Source of the DNA: Sequoia sempervirens
Taxonomy: Eukaryota; Streptophyta; Pinopsida; Cupressales; Cupressaceae
Direction: 5' to 3'
NCBI GenBank assembly: GCA_007258455.2
Contig: VDFB02270651.1
Location: forward strand, 488,478,905-488,542,904
DNA length: 64,000 nt
Part shown: positions 11,073 to 21,484 of the stretch, in pieces
Layout: every line of letters starts with the position of its first letter
Position numbering within the stretch: position 1 is the first letter of the stretch
Program-made: the position numbers and the translations under genes
Notes under the pieces: generated by a model
What the model saw: only the letters and a program-made list of their open reading frames with translations
The model's database searches: none
What the model was told of the DNA's origin: nothing

Positions 11073-13958
11073 CTACTTCTTAAACTGAGCTTCATCTACC
11101 CAAGTAGCTTCAGATTCATGTTTGTTCTTCCATTTGATAAGATGCTCCATGTACACCTTATACCTTGTAGATTTCTTCACTCTTGACTCCAAGATCCTCT
11201 CTGGTTGTAGCTTGTCTGGAGTAGGTAAGGCTATGTTGCTTACATCCTTGAAGATCTCCCTATTTTCCCAATCTAAGTTAATAACTGTTCCCTTATATCT
11301 GATCAAATCAGCTACATTGAACACTGGTGAAATCCCTAAATCTACAGGTAACTCCACCTGGTATGCATTTTTTCCATACTTGGCTAACACCTTGCATGGT
11401 CCTACTCTTTTCATCTACAATTTGGTCGGTGTACCCTTCTACAACCTATATTTGTTGAGGTGGACCATGACATAGTCTCCTACTGCAAATTGCAAATCTT
11501 TTCTTGACAAATCTACCTTATCCTTCAACTTTTGTGTAGCTTCGGTGACTGTCTTCTTTACCTGCTCCTGATTCTCCTTCATGGTCTGAGTGAAGTCCAT
11601 TTCATTTCCACTCCTATTCTCCATAGCTCCAAGATCTCTGAGCTCACACACACCTCTTGGGTGCATTCCATACACTATTTCAAAAGGGCTCTTCCCTGTA
11701 GTCATGTTCTCACTGTCATTGTATGCATACTCAGCCTATGAGATAACCATATCCCATGTATGTCCATACTCCTTAGTTAATCATCTTAGAAGGTTACCTA
11801 ACACTCTATTAACCACCTCAATTTGTCCATTACTCTGAGGATGGTAAGCTGATCCAAAAGATAAATTGGTACCTAATCTGCTCCATAGAGTTTTCTAAAA
11901 GTGACTCATAAACTTCACATCTCTATCCGATACAATACTTAAAGGAAATCCATGGATCCTTACAATTTATTTGAAGAAAAGGTGACCAATGTAACTAGAA
12001 TCATGTGTGGTATTGCAAGGGATAAAGTGACTCATCTTGCTAAATCTATCTACCACCACATAGACACTATGAAACCCTATCTTAGACTTAGGGAGTCCTA
12101 CCACAAAATCCATGCTGACACACTCCCATGGTCTGTTGGGAATAGGTAGAGGTTGATACAAACCTGCATTGCTAGCTCCCCCTTTGGATTTCATACACAC
12201 TACACACTGCTCCATATACCTTCTAACATCCCTTGGCAACTTGGGCCAATAGTAATACCTTTTCACTAGTTCCATTGTCTTGTTGATACCATAATGACCA
12301 CTAAGACTACCATTGTGCTTCTCTTGGATAAGATTCTCTCTCATAGAGCCTTTTGGAACACACAACTAATTTCCCTTGAATAAAAGCCCATTTTGTAATG
12401 TATACTCTGAGTATTGGCTATGAAGATGATTCTCAAAGTTAGAACATACCTTGTAAGCCTCCAATAAGTCTTCATCTTCTCCATAGATATCCTTGAAACT
12501 ATTTATCCCAATGCTCTTGAGTTGTATCTCTTACACTATCAGCAATCTCCTGCTTAGTGCATCTACCACCTTGTTCATTTGTCCCTTCTTGTGCTTGATG
12601 GTAAATGTGAAATCTTGAAGATACTCCATCCACTTCAAATGTCTATTGCTCAATTTATCTTGAGTGTTGATGTAGCTAAGTGTTTGATTGTCAGTAAACA
12701 CCACAAACTCTTTGGGTAGGAGATAATGCCTCCACTTCTTAAGTGACTGCACTAAAGCATATAGTTCTAGGTCATAGGTAGAGTACTTTGTCTTAGCTTC
12801 ATTGAGCTTTTCACTAAAGAAATCCACAGGCCTGCCTTCTTGGCTGAGTACCCCTCCTACTGCAACTCCACTAGCATCACATTCCACAGTAAACAACTTA
12901 TCAAAACTAGGTAATAAGAGAATAGGTTGAGTTGCCATTTCTTGTTTCAGTTTCTCAAAACATTTCTCAGCTTCTTGAGTCCACTTAAACTTAGTCTTTA
13001 AGCCTCCTTTGATTGTATCTAGGACTGGTGCACATATGCCACTAAAGTTTCTTATAAAATTCCTATAAAACTGAGCCAATCCATGAAAACTTCTTACCTA
13101 TGTCCCTGTGGTTGGTGTAGGCCAGTTTAGTATAGCTTCCACCTTGCTTGGGTCCATTTTCAATGTTCCTTGGGATACTACAAACCCCAAATGTACAAGC
13201 TCTTGTTTGAAGAACTCACATTTCTCTAGGTTGATGGCTAACTTCTCCTCTTGCAATCTTCTAAGGACCAACTCCACATGCTTTAGGTTTTCTTCTGTTA
13301 TTTTTCTAAAGATGAGTATATCATCAAGATACACTACCACAAATATCCATGTAAAGTCCTTAAGCACTTCATTCATGAGCCTCAAGAATGTGCTAGGGGC
13401 ATTAGAGAGGCCAAATGGCATCACTCTCCACTCATACAACCCATCATTTTTCTTAAAGGTTGTTTTCCACTCATCTCCATCCTTGATCCTGATCTGATGG
13501 TATCCACTCTTGAGATCCAACTTGGTGAAGTATTGAGCTCCTCTAAGACAATCCATCAAGTCTTCAATTCTAGGAATAGGGAACCTATACCTGATTGCGA
13601 TTCTATTTATTTCTCTTGAATCAATGCATAACCTCCACTTGACACCTTTCTTGGATGCTAAGACCACTGGTACTGCACATGGGCTGATACTCTTTCTAAT
13701 CAATCTATGGTCTATCAACTCCTGCACTTGTCTAGCTACTTCTAGGTTTTGATCTAGTGTAAGCTTATAAGCTACTTTTTTTGGTAATGAAGCCCCTGGT
13801 ATGAAGTCAATCTGATGACTACTGGCTATTTGTGGAGGCAAGGTTGTTGGCGTTCCATCACTCACTAGGTCCTCATACTTCTCAAGAAACTTTTGGATTG
13901 CTCCGAGTATGACTATTTTCTCAGTCTTGTCCTCTTCCTTGGGTTGCACCATGACCAC
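11073..13958 (-). pseudogene. Chromovirus pol remnant: RT, RNase H, integrase, chromodomain-like end
   Basis: Domains in coding order. RT (13958-13098) has K-L-D-L-K-S-G-Y-H-Q, M-P-F-G-L-S-N-A-P-S and the catalytic Y-L-D-D. RNase H (13079-12531) has C-D-A-S-G, the Glu of Y-D-L-E-L, and F-T-D-N-Q-T. The integrase zinc region (near 12330-12200) has paired His and C-V-V-C, followed by S-M-D-F (about 12100), S-D-R-D (about 11925) and H-P-Q-S-N-G-Q-I-E-V-V-N-R (about 11830), giving the D,D,E triad. The end (11414-11073) has I-L-E-S-R-V-K-K and L-I-K-W-K-N, a chromodomain-like pattern. Stops interrupt it near 13095, 12530, 11966, 11898, 11786 and 11742; several look like Trp, Gln or Cys codons changed to stops. 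It would have copied and integrated the element but is now dead as read. Confidence 0.92.
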
Positions 13959-14105
13959 ATATCCTTCACCTCCTTGATGTAGGTTGTTAATGAACTCTTT
14001 TCCACTGCTTAATAAGACACTAGGGGTCTTTGATTGTCCTTCTTCCTCATCTGACAGTGACTACAACTTAAATTTCTTCCCATCCTTCTTGAAAGAGATG
14101 GTGTT

Positions 14106-14429
14106 CTATTTCCCATCACATATGGCACTTCTATCATACTGCCATGGTCTGCCCAATAGAAGATGGCATGCATCAATGGGTAATACAACACAAGTCAACC
14201 TATCCTTGTACCCTCCAATGGAGAACTCCACCGTTACTTGCTCATTGACAAGAACATTCTGTCCTTTGTTCAACCATGTCACCTTGTAGGGATTGGTGTG
14301 GGGTACCTTTTCCAACTTCAATTTCATCACTACCTCCTCTAATATTATGTTGTCAGTAGACCCTGACTCCACTATAACCTTACACACCTTTCCAAGTATT
14401 TTGCATCTTACCCTAAATAAGGCTCTTCT
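14106..14429 (-). pseudogene. Chromovirus protease domain with altered active site
   Basis: The open part 14387-14106 reads V-I-V-E-S-G-S-T-D-N near the start and H-L-L-L-G-R-P-W-Q-Y-D near the end. The latter is the standard C-terminal signature of gypsy proteases. The expected D-S-G active-site triad reads E-S-G, an Asp-to-Glu change needing one base (GAC/GAT to GAA/GAG). A stop separates this frame from gag upstream at about 14430. Confidence 0.85.
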
Positions 14430-15635
14430 CTATTTTGGCTCTTCCTTGACCGGTTGTCCGATCAAAACTCTATTGAACATCATATTCTCCCCCACTTCTG
14501 ATTCAATGTGACTGACCTCTGGTGATTTAGCACTCATGGTGTCCTCTTGAGCATATGCCACTCTCTTCTCAGTGCTGGATGAAGATGCTTTCTCCGGGCA
14601 CCTATAAGTTGGATGTCCTACTTGCCCACAATGGTAACACTTCATACTAGCAAAATAATAATTGCTCCTGCCTGCTCCTCTTCCTCTATTTGCACCTCCT
14701 TGAGGTCCTCTACCTCTGTTATATCCTCCCCTAGAAGGTGTCTCACTTCCATGCTCTATGAGTTTAGACTCTCCCTGATTTCTTTGTTCAGTCTCTCTAC
14801 CTTGGTATCCACCTCTATGTCCTCTTTGATCTCTGCCTTTGCCTCTACTCTTAGAAGCCTGTTCTTGTTTCCTCTTACTTCTCTCTTCAATATTTATAGC
14901 CAATTGATAGCATTAGTGCACTGTCTTGGGACTTAGAAGAGTCATCTCCTCTTGGATGTTCCACTTCAAACCGTTAAGATACTTGGCCACCTTGAGGCTT
15001 TCATCTTCTGCAACATTAGACCTCATGAAAAGTTTTTGGAACTCCTCAGTGTAAGTGTTCACATCCTGGTCTCTTTGCCTCAAGCTCTGCCTCTTCTTAT
15101 GAAACTGTATTTCATAGTCATCCGACATGTATGCTTCTCTCACTTTTGCAACCATACCATTCCAAGTTGAAATAGGCTTATTTCCTTCCTTTTCCCTCTC
15201 TTCCTAAATGAACTTCCACCAAGTCAAGGCTGAACCTCTCAATCTTGATTTGGCGACCTTTACCTTCTATGCTTCAGTGACTCCATCACATTCAAAATGG
15301 TTTTCCATTCCCTCTATCCAGTCCATGACTAGACCAGCTTCCATTTTCCCACTAAACAGTGGTATGCCTTCAAGTGCTTTTCCACTCAAAGCCTTTAATG
15401 CCTTCAAGAATGGCTCCTCTTACAAAATAGGGTCAGGTTTAAGGATCTTGTCTTCCTCTGCAACCTCTTCTTTCTTTGGTTCCCTTCCTTGCAACTGCAC
15501 ATTACTCAATGCTTGCTCAAGTTGTTATATTCTTTCCCTCAATAGCCTATTGTCTTCCTCTTCTCCTTCAACCATCTTGGCCAATTCTTCATTTTTCACC
15601 ATGATCGTAGAACCACTAGACTCAATCTTAGACAT
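14430..15635 (-). pseudogene. Chromovirus gag remnant
   Basis: ATG at 15635-15633 begins M-S-K-I-E-S-S-G. A coiled-coil-prone N-terminus is followed by the gag core with L-T-W-W-K and F-Q-K-L-F, a basic G/R-rich stretch (about 14870-14680), and an intact zinc knuckle C-Y-H-C-G-Q-V-G-H-P-T-Y-R-C (CX2CX4HX4C, about 14645-14600). At least four in-frame stops are present, near 15525, 15420, 15270 and 15205, some from Gln codons. It packages element RNA in functional relatives. Confidence 0.88.
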
Positions 15636-15663
15636 GCAATAGTCAATCCCAAATCTTTTGCTT

Positions 15664-15675
15664 GCTCTGATACCA
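15664..15675 (-). other. Initiator-Met tRNA primer-binding site of the nested chromovirus
   Basis: The plus strand GCTCTGATACCA is TGGTATCAGAGC on the coding strand, the standard plant initiator-Met primer site. It lies three bases after the 5' LTR ends. Confidence 0.93.
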
Positions 15676-15678
15676 ATC

Positions 15679-17146
15679 TGATAGGGAGGGTTGGATGGAA
15701 TCACTCACTGTTCCATGCTTTGGATCTTGCTTAGGAAGACCCTATGGTGTCATACTCCTCCACCTTAACCTATAGGATCTACTACTTGTGTAAAATTCCC
15801 TGGTTCACCTTGCCAACCCAACCATCAAGTTATATTCTGCCAACCAAGCCAACCTTGGGGCAATGCTTCAACACTTCCTTAGCCCTTAATCTACCATAAA
15901 GGCTAACCTATCCTCAACACAAAATTTGAAATTTTAGGGGTGTAGAAATGTCTTCAATGGCTTCAAACCAACCTCCTATGGTTCTTAAAGGTTCATCGAA
16001 ACTCCACCTTTCCATTGCTTTCACCAAACCCTCAACTAGGGTTAAAAGGGCTACAAGCCCTTGAGCCCCAATTAGGCCTCCACCTCTGAGAAAACTGGTC
16101 TTTGCTCAAAAACCTCCTAAAGAACACTCACTCTTCCTTTGAGATTCTTGGATCAAATGGAAACCTCTCAAGGATTTTTGAGGTCTTAACTCTTAACTGG
16201 CCGTACAATGCTTGAACCTGAAAATGGGCATTTCCTAGGGTTTTTAAGCCATTGTCTGGCTACTTTCAATCCGTTATCTTGTTCTCACATCAATTGAATT
16301 GATGGAGCCTTCTTCTTCATACTATAACTAGGTAAGAAACTTACCTACCACCTCCAAAAGGAAATTTACAAAGAACTAGTCACCCTGCAAAATTATGTGC
16401 TCAACACTTCTTGCCTTCCTAGCCGAGCACCATTCTGGCTCGCCTAGGGCAAGATCTTTCCAACAACTCTTGATCTTTCCCAAACCCCTAAGCCTACCAT
16501 ATGTACATACATGGAGTCTAGGAACTTTTCCCAAATGGCTATACAATTTATATGTTGGGAAAGTGGTCTAGCACTCCATTTCTTCAAGATTGCCTGGTTC
16601 AGACCAGCAACAGAAAGAAAATGAACTATTTACAAATAAAGGTTGAAAAAAAATCAAAAATCCTAATAGATGGCACATAGAACTTGTATTCTATTAGCAC
16701 TACATCCTACATACAAAACAGTAATTAGTTCAGTCCATTAAAGCCCTTCTTAAAGAAAAAATCAGAAAAATAACCGTCAAAACACTGTTTTCCCTTCAAT
16801 TTCACAAATTACACCACAATGCAAATGCTTCCAACCTTGCTCTCAGGTCAAGGCACACCAGGTTCTTGAATCAGTTATCTTCCTTGGTTATATATATTCA
16901 TGACCTAATGGCTAGAGTTACAAATCCACTGTGTTTTTTAATTTTTTCCATTTGTTAGTAACCTAAAGAAGATGAATTTCTAAACCCATCCATTCTTTCA
17001 CAACTTCAATCCTAGGGGTAACAAACATCCCTAAACTATCTTATCTACTCAATGGTCAACATGACCTTCATGGAAAACATCAAAAACAAAAGAACTGCAT
17101 CCTAGACTTCCTAAATGCCTAATGTTTCATAGGTGCTCCTGCACCA
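15679..17146 (-). repeat. 5' LTR of the nested chromovirus
   Basis: 1468 bp direct repeat of 9557-11009. The plus strand starts TGATAGGGAGGG and ends CTGCACCA, followed by the duplicated CCTAT (17147-17151). Confidence 0.93.
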
Positions 17147-17151
17147 CCTAT

Positions 17152-17697
17152 GCTGACCCAATCTTCTCTTACACCTCAACAACTCCAAAACAAAATTAAA
17201 TGGAATCGTGGTGCTAGGGAACAAAGGCGTTGTCGTCATCGAGTTTCTCATAAATCTCACATAGCAAACAATAATGACAATCAACCTTTAACTTTGATAG
17301 AAGTAATAGATAACCACCTCCTCCTGACTCGCCACAAGAAAGTCTAATACAAAAATTGCAACAAATTGAACCAATCTAACAACCAACACTCTTGCTACAT
17401 CCATCCTTAGAAATCACCCTTCTTCCTCCTATTGTCATTAAACTTGATAATGATGATGTTGGTGATGACAATGCAAAAATTACCAAAATCGATGAAGAAG
17501 AACATAACGATTTAACTTATTTATTTTCATATCTAATGAGCTTAGATGATACATCCTCTCCACCAACTGAAGAACCTAGTACAACCCCTAGTTTGGTACT
17601 TGTGATTCCTCCTTTTGACAGCCAACTACCTTCACATTATAATGAACATGATTGGGAGGTGGATGACTTGTTAGATGACTCTCATTTTCCTAGCTAG
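17152..17697 (+). pseudogene. 3' part of the element A gag-protease reading region
   Basis: Continues the sequence broken at 9556. One piece (17150-17347) is basic (R/H-rich). A second (17392-17697) is strongly acidic, with D-N-D-D-V-G-D-D and D-D-L-L-D-D near the end, then a stop. No recognised domain. It is probably the C-terminal tail of the element A polyprotein, or an extra element-specific frame. Confidence 0.5.
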
Positions 17698-17834
17698 TCT
17701 TTTATCTTTATTTCTTTCTTTCTTTTCATTTGTGTATTGTGTTCCCCCATATCATGCATTTGATGTCTCCTCTCTTTGTCCACTTCTTCTATTTGTACCT
17801 TTTTTCTTCTATTTTTCATGCTTTGTTTTGTGTT

Positions 17835-18100
17835 TTCCTTTTGGGGATGACACAAAGCATTGAGATTCCCTATGTCTCTTCCATGTTGACCCAAACAGTC
17901 CTTGTCTTCTTTTTTTTCTTTTTTCTTTTCCTTTTGGGGATAACATAAGGCATGGAGACTAAAATGTCTCCTTCATGTTGACCCAAAATCTTTTTCATTT
18001 TCTCTTACCTTTTTGTTTTCTTTTCACTTTTCTTTTCCTTTTGTGGATGATGCAAGGCATTGAGACTGAAATGTCTTCCATGTTGATCCAAAATGAACTT
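17835..18100 (+). repeat. Three tandem units in the element A 3' non-coding region
   Basis: Units start with TTCCTTTTGGGGAT at 17835, 17928 and (as TTCCTTTTGTGGAT) 18035, each followed by a GCAT-GAGA word, a 'TGTCT' and 'CATGTTGACCCAAA'. Spacings are 93 and 107. One related unit occurs on the minus strand at about 42463-42535 in element C. Confidence 0.8.
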
Positions 18101-19343
18101 TCTTTTGTTTTTGCTCTCTTTGTGTGATTCTTCCAGTTCTATGTGTATTCAGGGAATGATGTCAGTTCTGTGCTCTTTCATAAAAACATTGCAGCAATGA
18201 GCATACTAACCCCAAATCCATAGATCCCTTATGTGTTTGGTGTACTTTCTTTTCTGGGGGGAAACTCCTTCTTTCTTTGTTTTTCATTTTTCCTTGACAT
18301 AATGTAGCCTAACTTCAAAACATATGACTTGTCATAGAGCTTTCCAAGTTGGTTATCATGTCTTGTTGCATTTTCCTTTCTTCTCTACTTTCAAGTAATT
18401 CCTCATAGAATGATTTGTAGCAATTCCTTTAAAGTTGGGGGCATACATTACCATTATTTCATGTGAATTCATGCTTCTTAGTGTAGCCTTGTTGTTTATG
18501 TGATGCATTTGTCACTTTGTAGATGACATTGGGTGTGATGTCCTTCATAAGTGTGATCTTTCTAAGCATATTACATTCCTCTTGGTGGTTTGATACGACA
18601 CACTGCATCCCCTAAGTTGTGAATATACTATTCTTTGATTGGTCTACTCTTGGAGAGATTAGACATAATGTTCCCTAGGTGATTGAACTTGCATAAACTA
18701 AACAAGACTCCTCTAAACAATCTTTCACATCACATTTTTCACATTTTACATTTCTACATCTCTTGGCCACCTTGCATAACACAACTTGCATGCCTGTAGT
18801 GTCACACTGTTTAAAACTTAACACATGTATTTCCTTTTTCTTTGTGGAACCTTGTTATAAGTTATCAAATGGTTATAGCTCTGGCATGGTTGAGCGGGAA
18901 GCCCAACTAGTGGCATGACTATTACCCATAGCCACTTTTGTGTTTGTGAGTGCATACCAACTAGCGTATGTATCTTACTTACTTTTGGGCTTTCTCACCT
19001 CACAAACAACTAGTTCTGTGGCCCCAAAGTGAGTATACATTGGGCCTTCTCACACCGTGGACAACCTAAAATTTTGTGGCCCCAAAGCAAGTACACATTC
19101 TCTTTTTCAAACAATCAACCTAGATCTCTTTTCACAACTAGTTGGATTGATGATCAAAGCTTCACTCAATTTTTTTCAACACTTTTGTGTTCTTATGCCT
19201 AGTTTTCCATGATATCTTCATCCTGGGGGCTTGATCATCCATCTCGATCATTGTATTCCATCTTGCTAACATAAGTGCATTCAAACCCTTCCCTCGATGT
19301 TCATGGCTACTTTAGTGTGAGGAATCAAGTTCATCATCTCACT
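18101..19343 (+). other. Element A 3' untranslated region
   Basis: No gene. It contains 'CCTTTAAAGTTGGGGGC'-like and 'TTGGTTATC' words. Inverted counterparts of these occur in elements C (41.4-42.5 kb) and B (47.8-48.8 kb), so the 3' non-coding regions of the three elements are related. Confidence 0.55.
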
Positions 19344-19358
19344 AAAGTGGGGGCTAAA
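19344..19358 (+). other. Element A polypurine tract
   Basis: AAAGTGGGGGCTAAA lies directly before the 3' LTR TGTGTC. The same tract is found inverted at 41393-41407 and 47783-47797, marking elements C and B. Confidence 0.88.
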
Positions 19359-19800
19359 TGTGTCATATAAAAATGGCCCATTGTCATTTTCATTGTGTTT
19401 TAGATCTTGTTTCATGGTATTGGAGCTATGTTGCTTTTATTTTATGATGTATCATGGCCTAAGCATGCTTATTTAGGTACTAAAATTAAAGGAACAACAT
19501 CTTATGGAGATGTTTTGAATTGTTGTAAGACATTTCTACATTCTTCTAGAATCTATTTAATGCATTCAACCTAAAAATCACCTTTTTACTCATCAACAAG
19601 TCCTATTTTGAAGTGTTGTAAAGTCTTGTAACAACATTTTATGCTTTTTTAGGCACATCTTCACTATTTACACCTTTCTCATGCTTTATTTTATCTTTTT
19701 ATGCCCTCATATGCTTATATTATATGTATTTTTGGATCTTATCCTAACAAACAACATTAAACATAACATTTTTCCCTACACATGGTTCTAGGTCCTAGGT

Positions 19801-19833
19801 GGGACCCATTCACCATGGGTGGCGAATGAGTCC
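19801..19833. repeat. LTR palindrome, copy 7
   Basis: GGGACCCATTCACCA / TGGGTGGCGAATGAGTCCC. It is the counterpart of 5180-5213. Confidence 0.85.
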
Positions 19834-20463
19834 CCCTTGGCCCCAAATTCAAAATATTTCAAATTTCCTTTTGGGATTTTATTCAAATTCACTTCATGTC
19901 AGCCTATGATGAGGTATGAAAAGATACTAAGGCACAAGAATTGTATAAATAAGTGTTTTTCACCTCATTTTACATCTCTCCTAAGTAATTCAAACAATTT
20001 TCCAGCATTCAAGCAATCTCAAGCACTCATGCATTCTACATCATCAACTCAAGCACTTTCAAGCACTTTGGAGCAACCATTGACATAATCTCAGATTTGC
20101 ATATACAAGGATTTTGGTAAGTTAGTAACAGTTTCATGTTGTTCATTTATCATTTCCTTTACACTTCATTCATTTTTATTGGGTTTGATTACCAAAGTGG
20201 GGTTTTCCTTCACTAACCCCTCAACATTTCCCCCCTTTTTGCATGTGTATTTGCAGCCTTATTTTGAAGATTTAATAGGTTTAAAGGTGTTAAAAAGTGG
20301 AAATTAAGTCAATTAAGATCTTCAAGTCAGCTTATCATCCTTTCAAACATTTTTAGTGTTTTTGGTTTGTTTCTGACAAAACTAACCACGACAACCCAAC
20401 ATTCAAACATCTCCAAACCTGGTGTAGCAGAGTTGCCTCCTAATTTTCTAGAAATCTTGGGGA

Positions 20464-20496
20464 GGACTGGTTTTCCACCCTTGGAAAATGAGTCCC
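20464..20496. repeat. LTR palindrome, copy 8
   Basis: GGACTGGTTTTCCA / TGGAAAATGAGTCCC. Both arms changed together compared with copy 4 (TTTTCC and GGAAAA), so base pairing is kept. Confidence 0.8.
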
Positions 20497-20581
20497 ACTT
20501 GAAATTTGAAATTCTATATTTTGTCAGATTTTGGATCGCGTATGTCAAAAATCAGTTTCTAACACTTTTTCACTAATTGGA

Positions 20582-20613
20582 GGACTAATTCTCCACCCTT
20601 GGCGAATGGGTCC
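20582..20613. repeat. LTR palindrome, copy 9
   Basis: GGACTAATTCTCCA / TGGCGAATGGGTCC, diverged. Confidence 0.7.
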
Positions 20614-20984
20614 AATTGTGAGAAATTAATAAAATCCTTAAATATTCCATACACTCTAGACAACTCAAATTTCATCCAAGTGCACTCAGATTTACCCCTG
20701 TACCTTATGTTCTGCATAATTTCTTCATTTTCATAGTTGTTTGCATATCACAATGTTTTTTCAAACATAGCTTAAATTGCACTTTTTCATTCATTTTAGA
20801 TAATCTTAATCAGTTAATTTCATTTAGTGAAGATCATTTACATCATATCACATTGCATACATCCTAATTTGAGTGTTACATAAGCATTTTTGGATCTAAT
20901 CTCTCTCCTTCTCTATCCTTTTAGGTGAAAAACCCTATAAGAGTTAGAGAGTCCATTGGGTCCAAAGATCTATGTCACAAGGCC

Positions 20985-21484
20985 TACAAAAAATTAGTAC
21001 CAAGTTTCATATATTTTCACCTAACACATCAAAATTTATGGGTTCTTTGAAGCTTGCTATGAACCTTAGGATGGGGAAAGCAATGTTTGATAAGATATGT
21101 AATGTTTGATAAGTCACATTAGTTATGCAATGTAAAGTAATGCTTTGAGTTTTAAAGATATTCAATGCAATGTAATCAATGATATCAATATGATTCATAA
21201 AATGCTTGGTATGTTTCATAAAATGTAATGTAATCAACAGTATGGATATGTTTGAAAAAATGCATTACTTACTTTTCTTGCAGTATGGAGGTAGATGTAT
21301 GTATGAAAATTTTTGTAGCATATACATGTTTGATAATTCAAAATAGCTCGTTGCATTCTTTCATAAAATTCTTTGGTGTGTTTCATAAAATGCAATGTAA
21401 TTAGTGATATCAATATGTTTCATAAAATGCATTACTTACTTTTGTTCTATGTGTGTTTGTGAACATGTAGCATTCAATGTCATG
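20985..21484. other. Non-coding stretch with diverged direct repeats
   Basis: No gene. ATGTTTCATAAAATG and 'GATATCAATATG' with 'GCATTACTTACTTTT' occur in two direct blocks (about 21170-21285 and 21385-21455). Strings TTGCAG (about 21283) and ATGTAG (about 21472) could be 3' splice sites in front of the pseudogene starting at 21485. Confidence 0.45.

Larger units (their letters stand above)
9557..17146 (-). mobile_element. Nested chromovirus-type Ty3/gypsy retrotransposon, structurally complete
   Basis: 7590 bp with LTRs at both ends and exact CCTAT target duplication. On the minus strand the order is 5' LTR (15679-17146), primer site (15664-15675), gag, protease, RT, RNase H, integrase, chromodomain-like tail, polypurine tract (11010-11026), 3' LTR (9557-11009). 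This order, with integrase after RNase H, defines Ty3/gypsy, and the tail and initiator-Met primer point to the chromovirus branch (Tekay/Reina-like). All genes carry stops. The LTR pair differs at 7 of the first 131 positions, much less than the host element's LTRs, so it inserted later. Confidence 0.95.
4737..20979 (+). mobile_element. Element A: non-autonomous Tat-like Ty3/gypsy retrotransposon (gag-protease only)
   Basis: Two direct LTRs of about 1.6 kb start TGTG[C/T]CATATAAAAATGG and end TGTCACA. They flank a primer site (6353), a decayed gag and protease on the plus strand, and a polypurine tract (19344). Flanking bases are AGGCT (4732-4736) and AGGCC (20980-20984), a 5-bp target duplication with one change. 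Without the 7.6 kb element nested in it, A is about 8.65 kb. No RT, RNase H or integrase is visible in its own strand and frames, so it would have depended on an autonomous relative. The LTRs differ by about 20 positions in the first 140 bases by hand count, so the insertion is old. Confidence 0.88.
19359..20979 (+). repeat. Element A 3' LTR
   Basis: 1621 bp, collinear with 4737-6349. It ends TGTCACA and is followed by AGGCC. It carries palindromes at 19801, 20464 and 20582. Confidence 0.9.

Noticed and set aside
13108..13497. 129-codon plus-strand frame
   Set aside because: Antisense shadow of the chromovirus RT on the minus strand.
14613..15642. Plus-strand frames of 72-144 codons
   Set aside because: Antisense shadows of the chromovirus gag.
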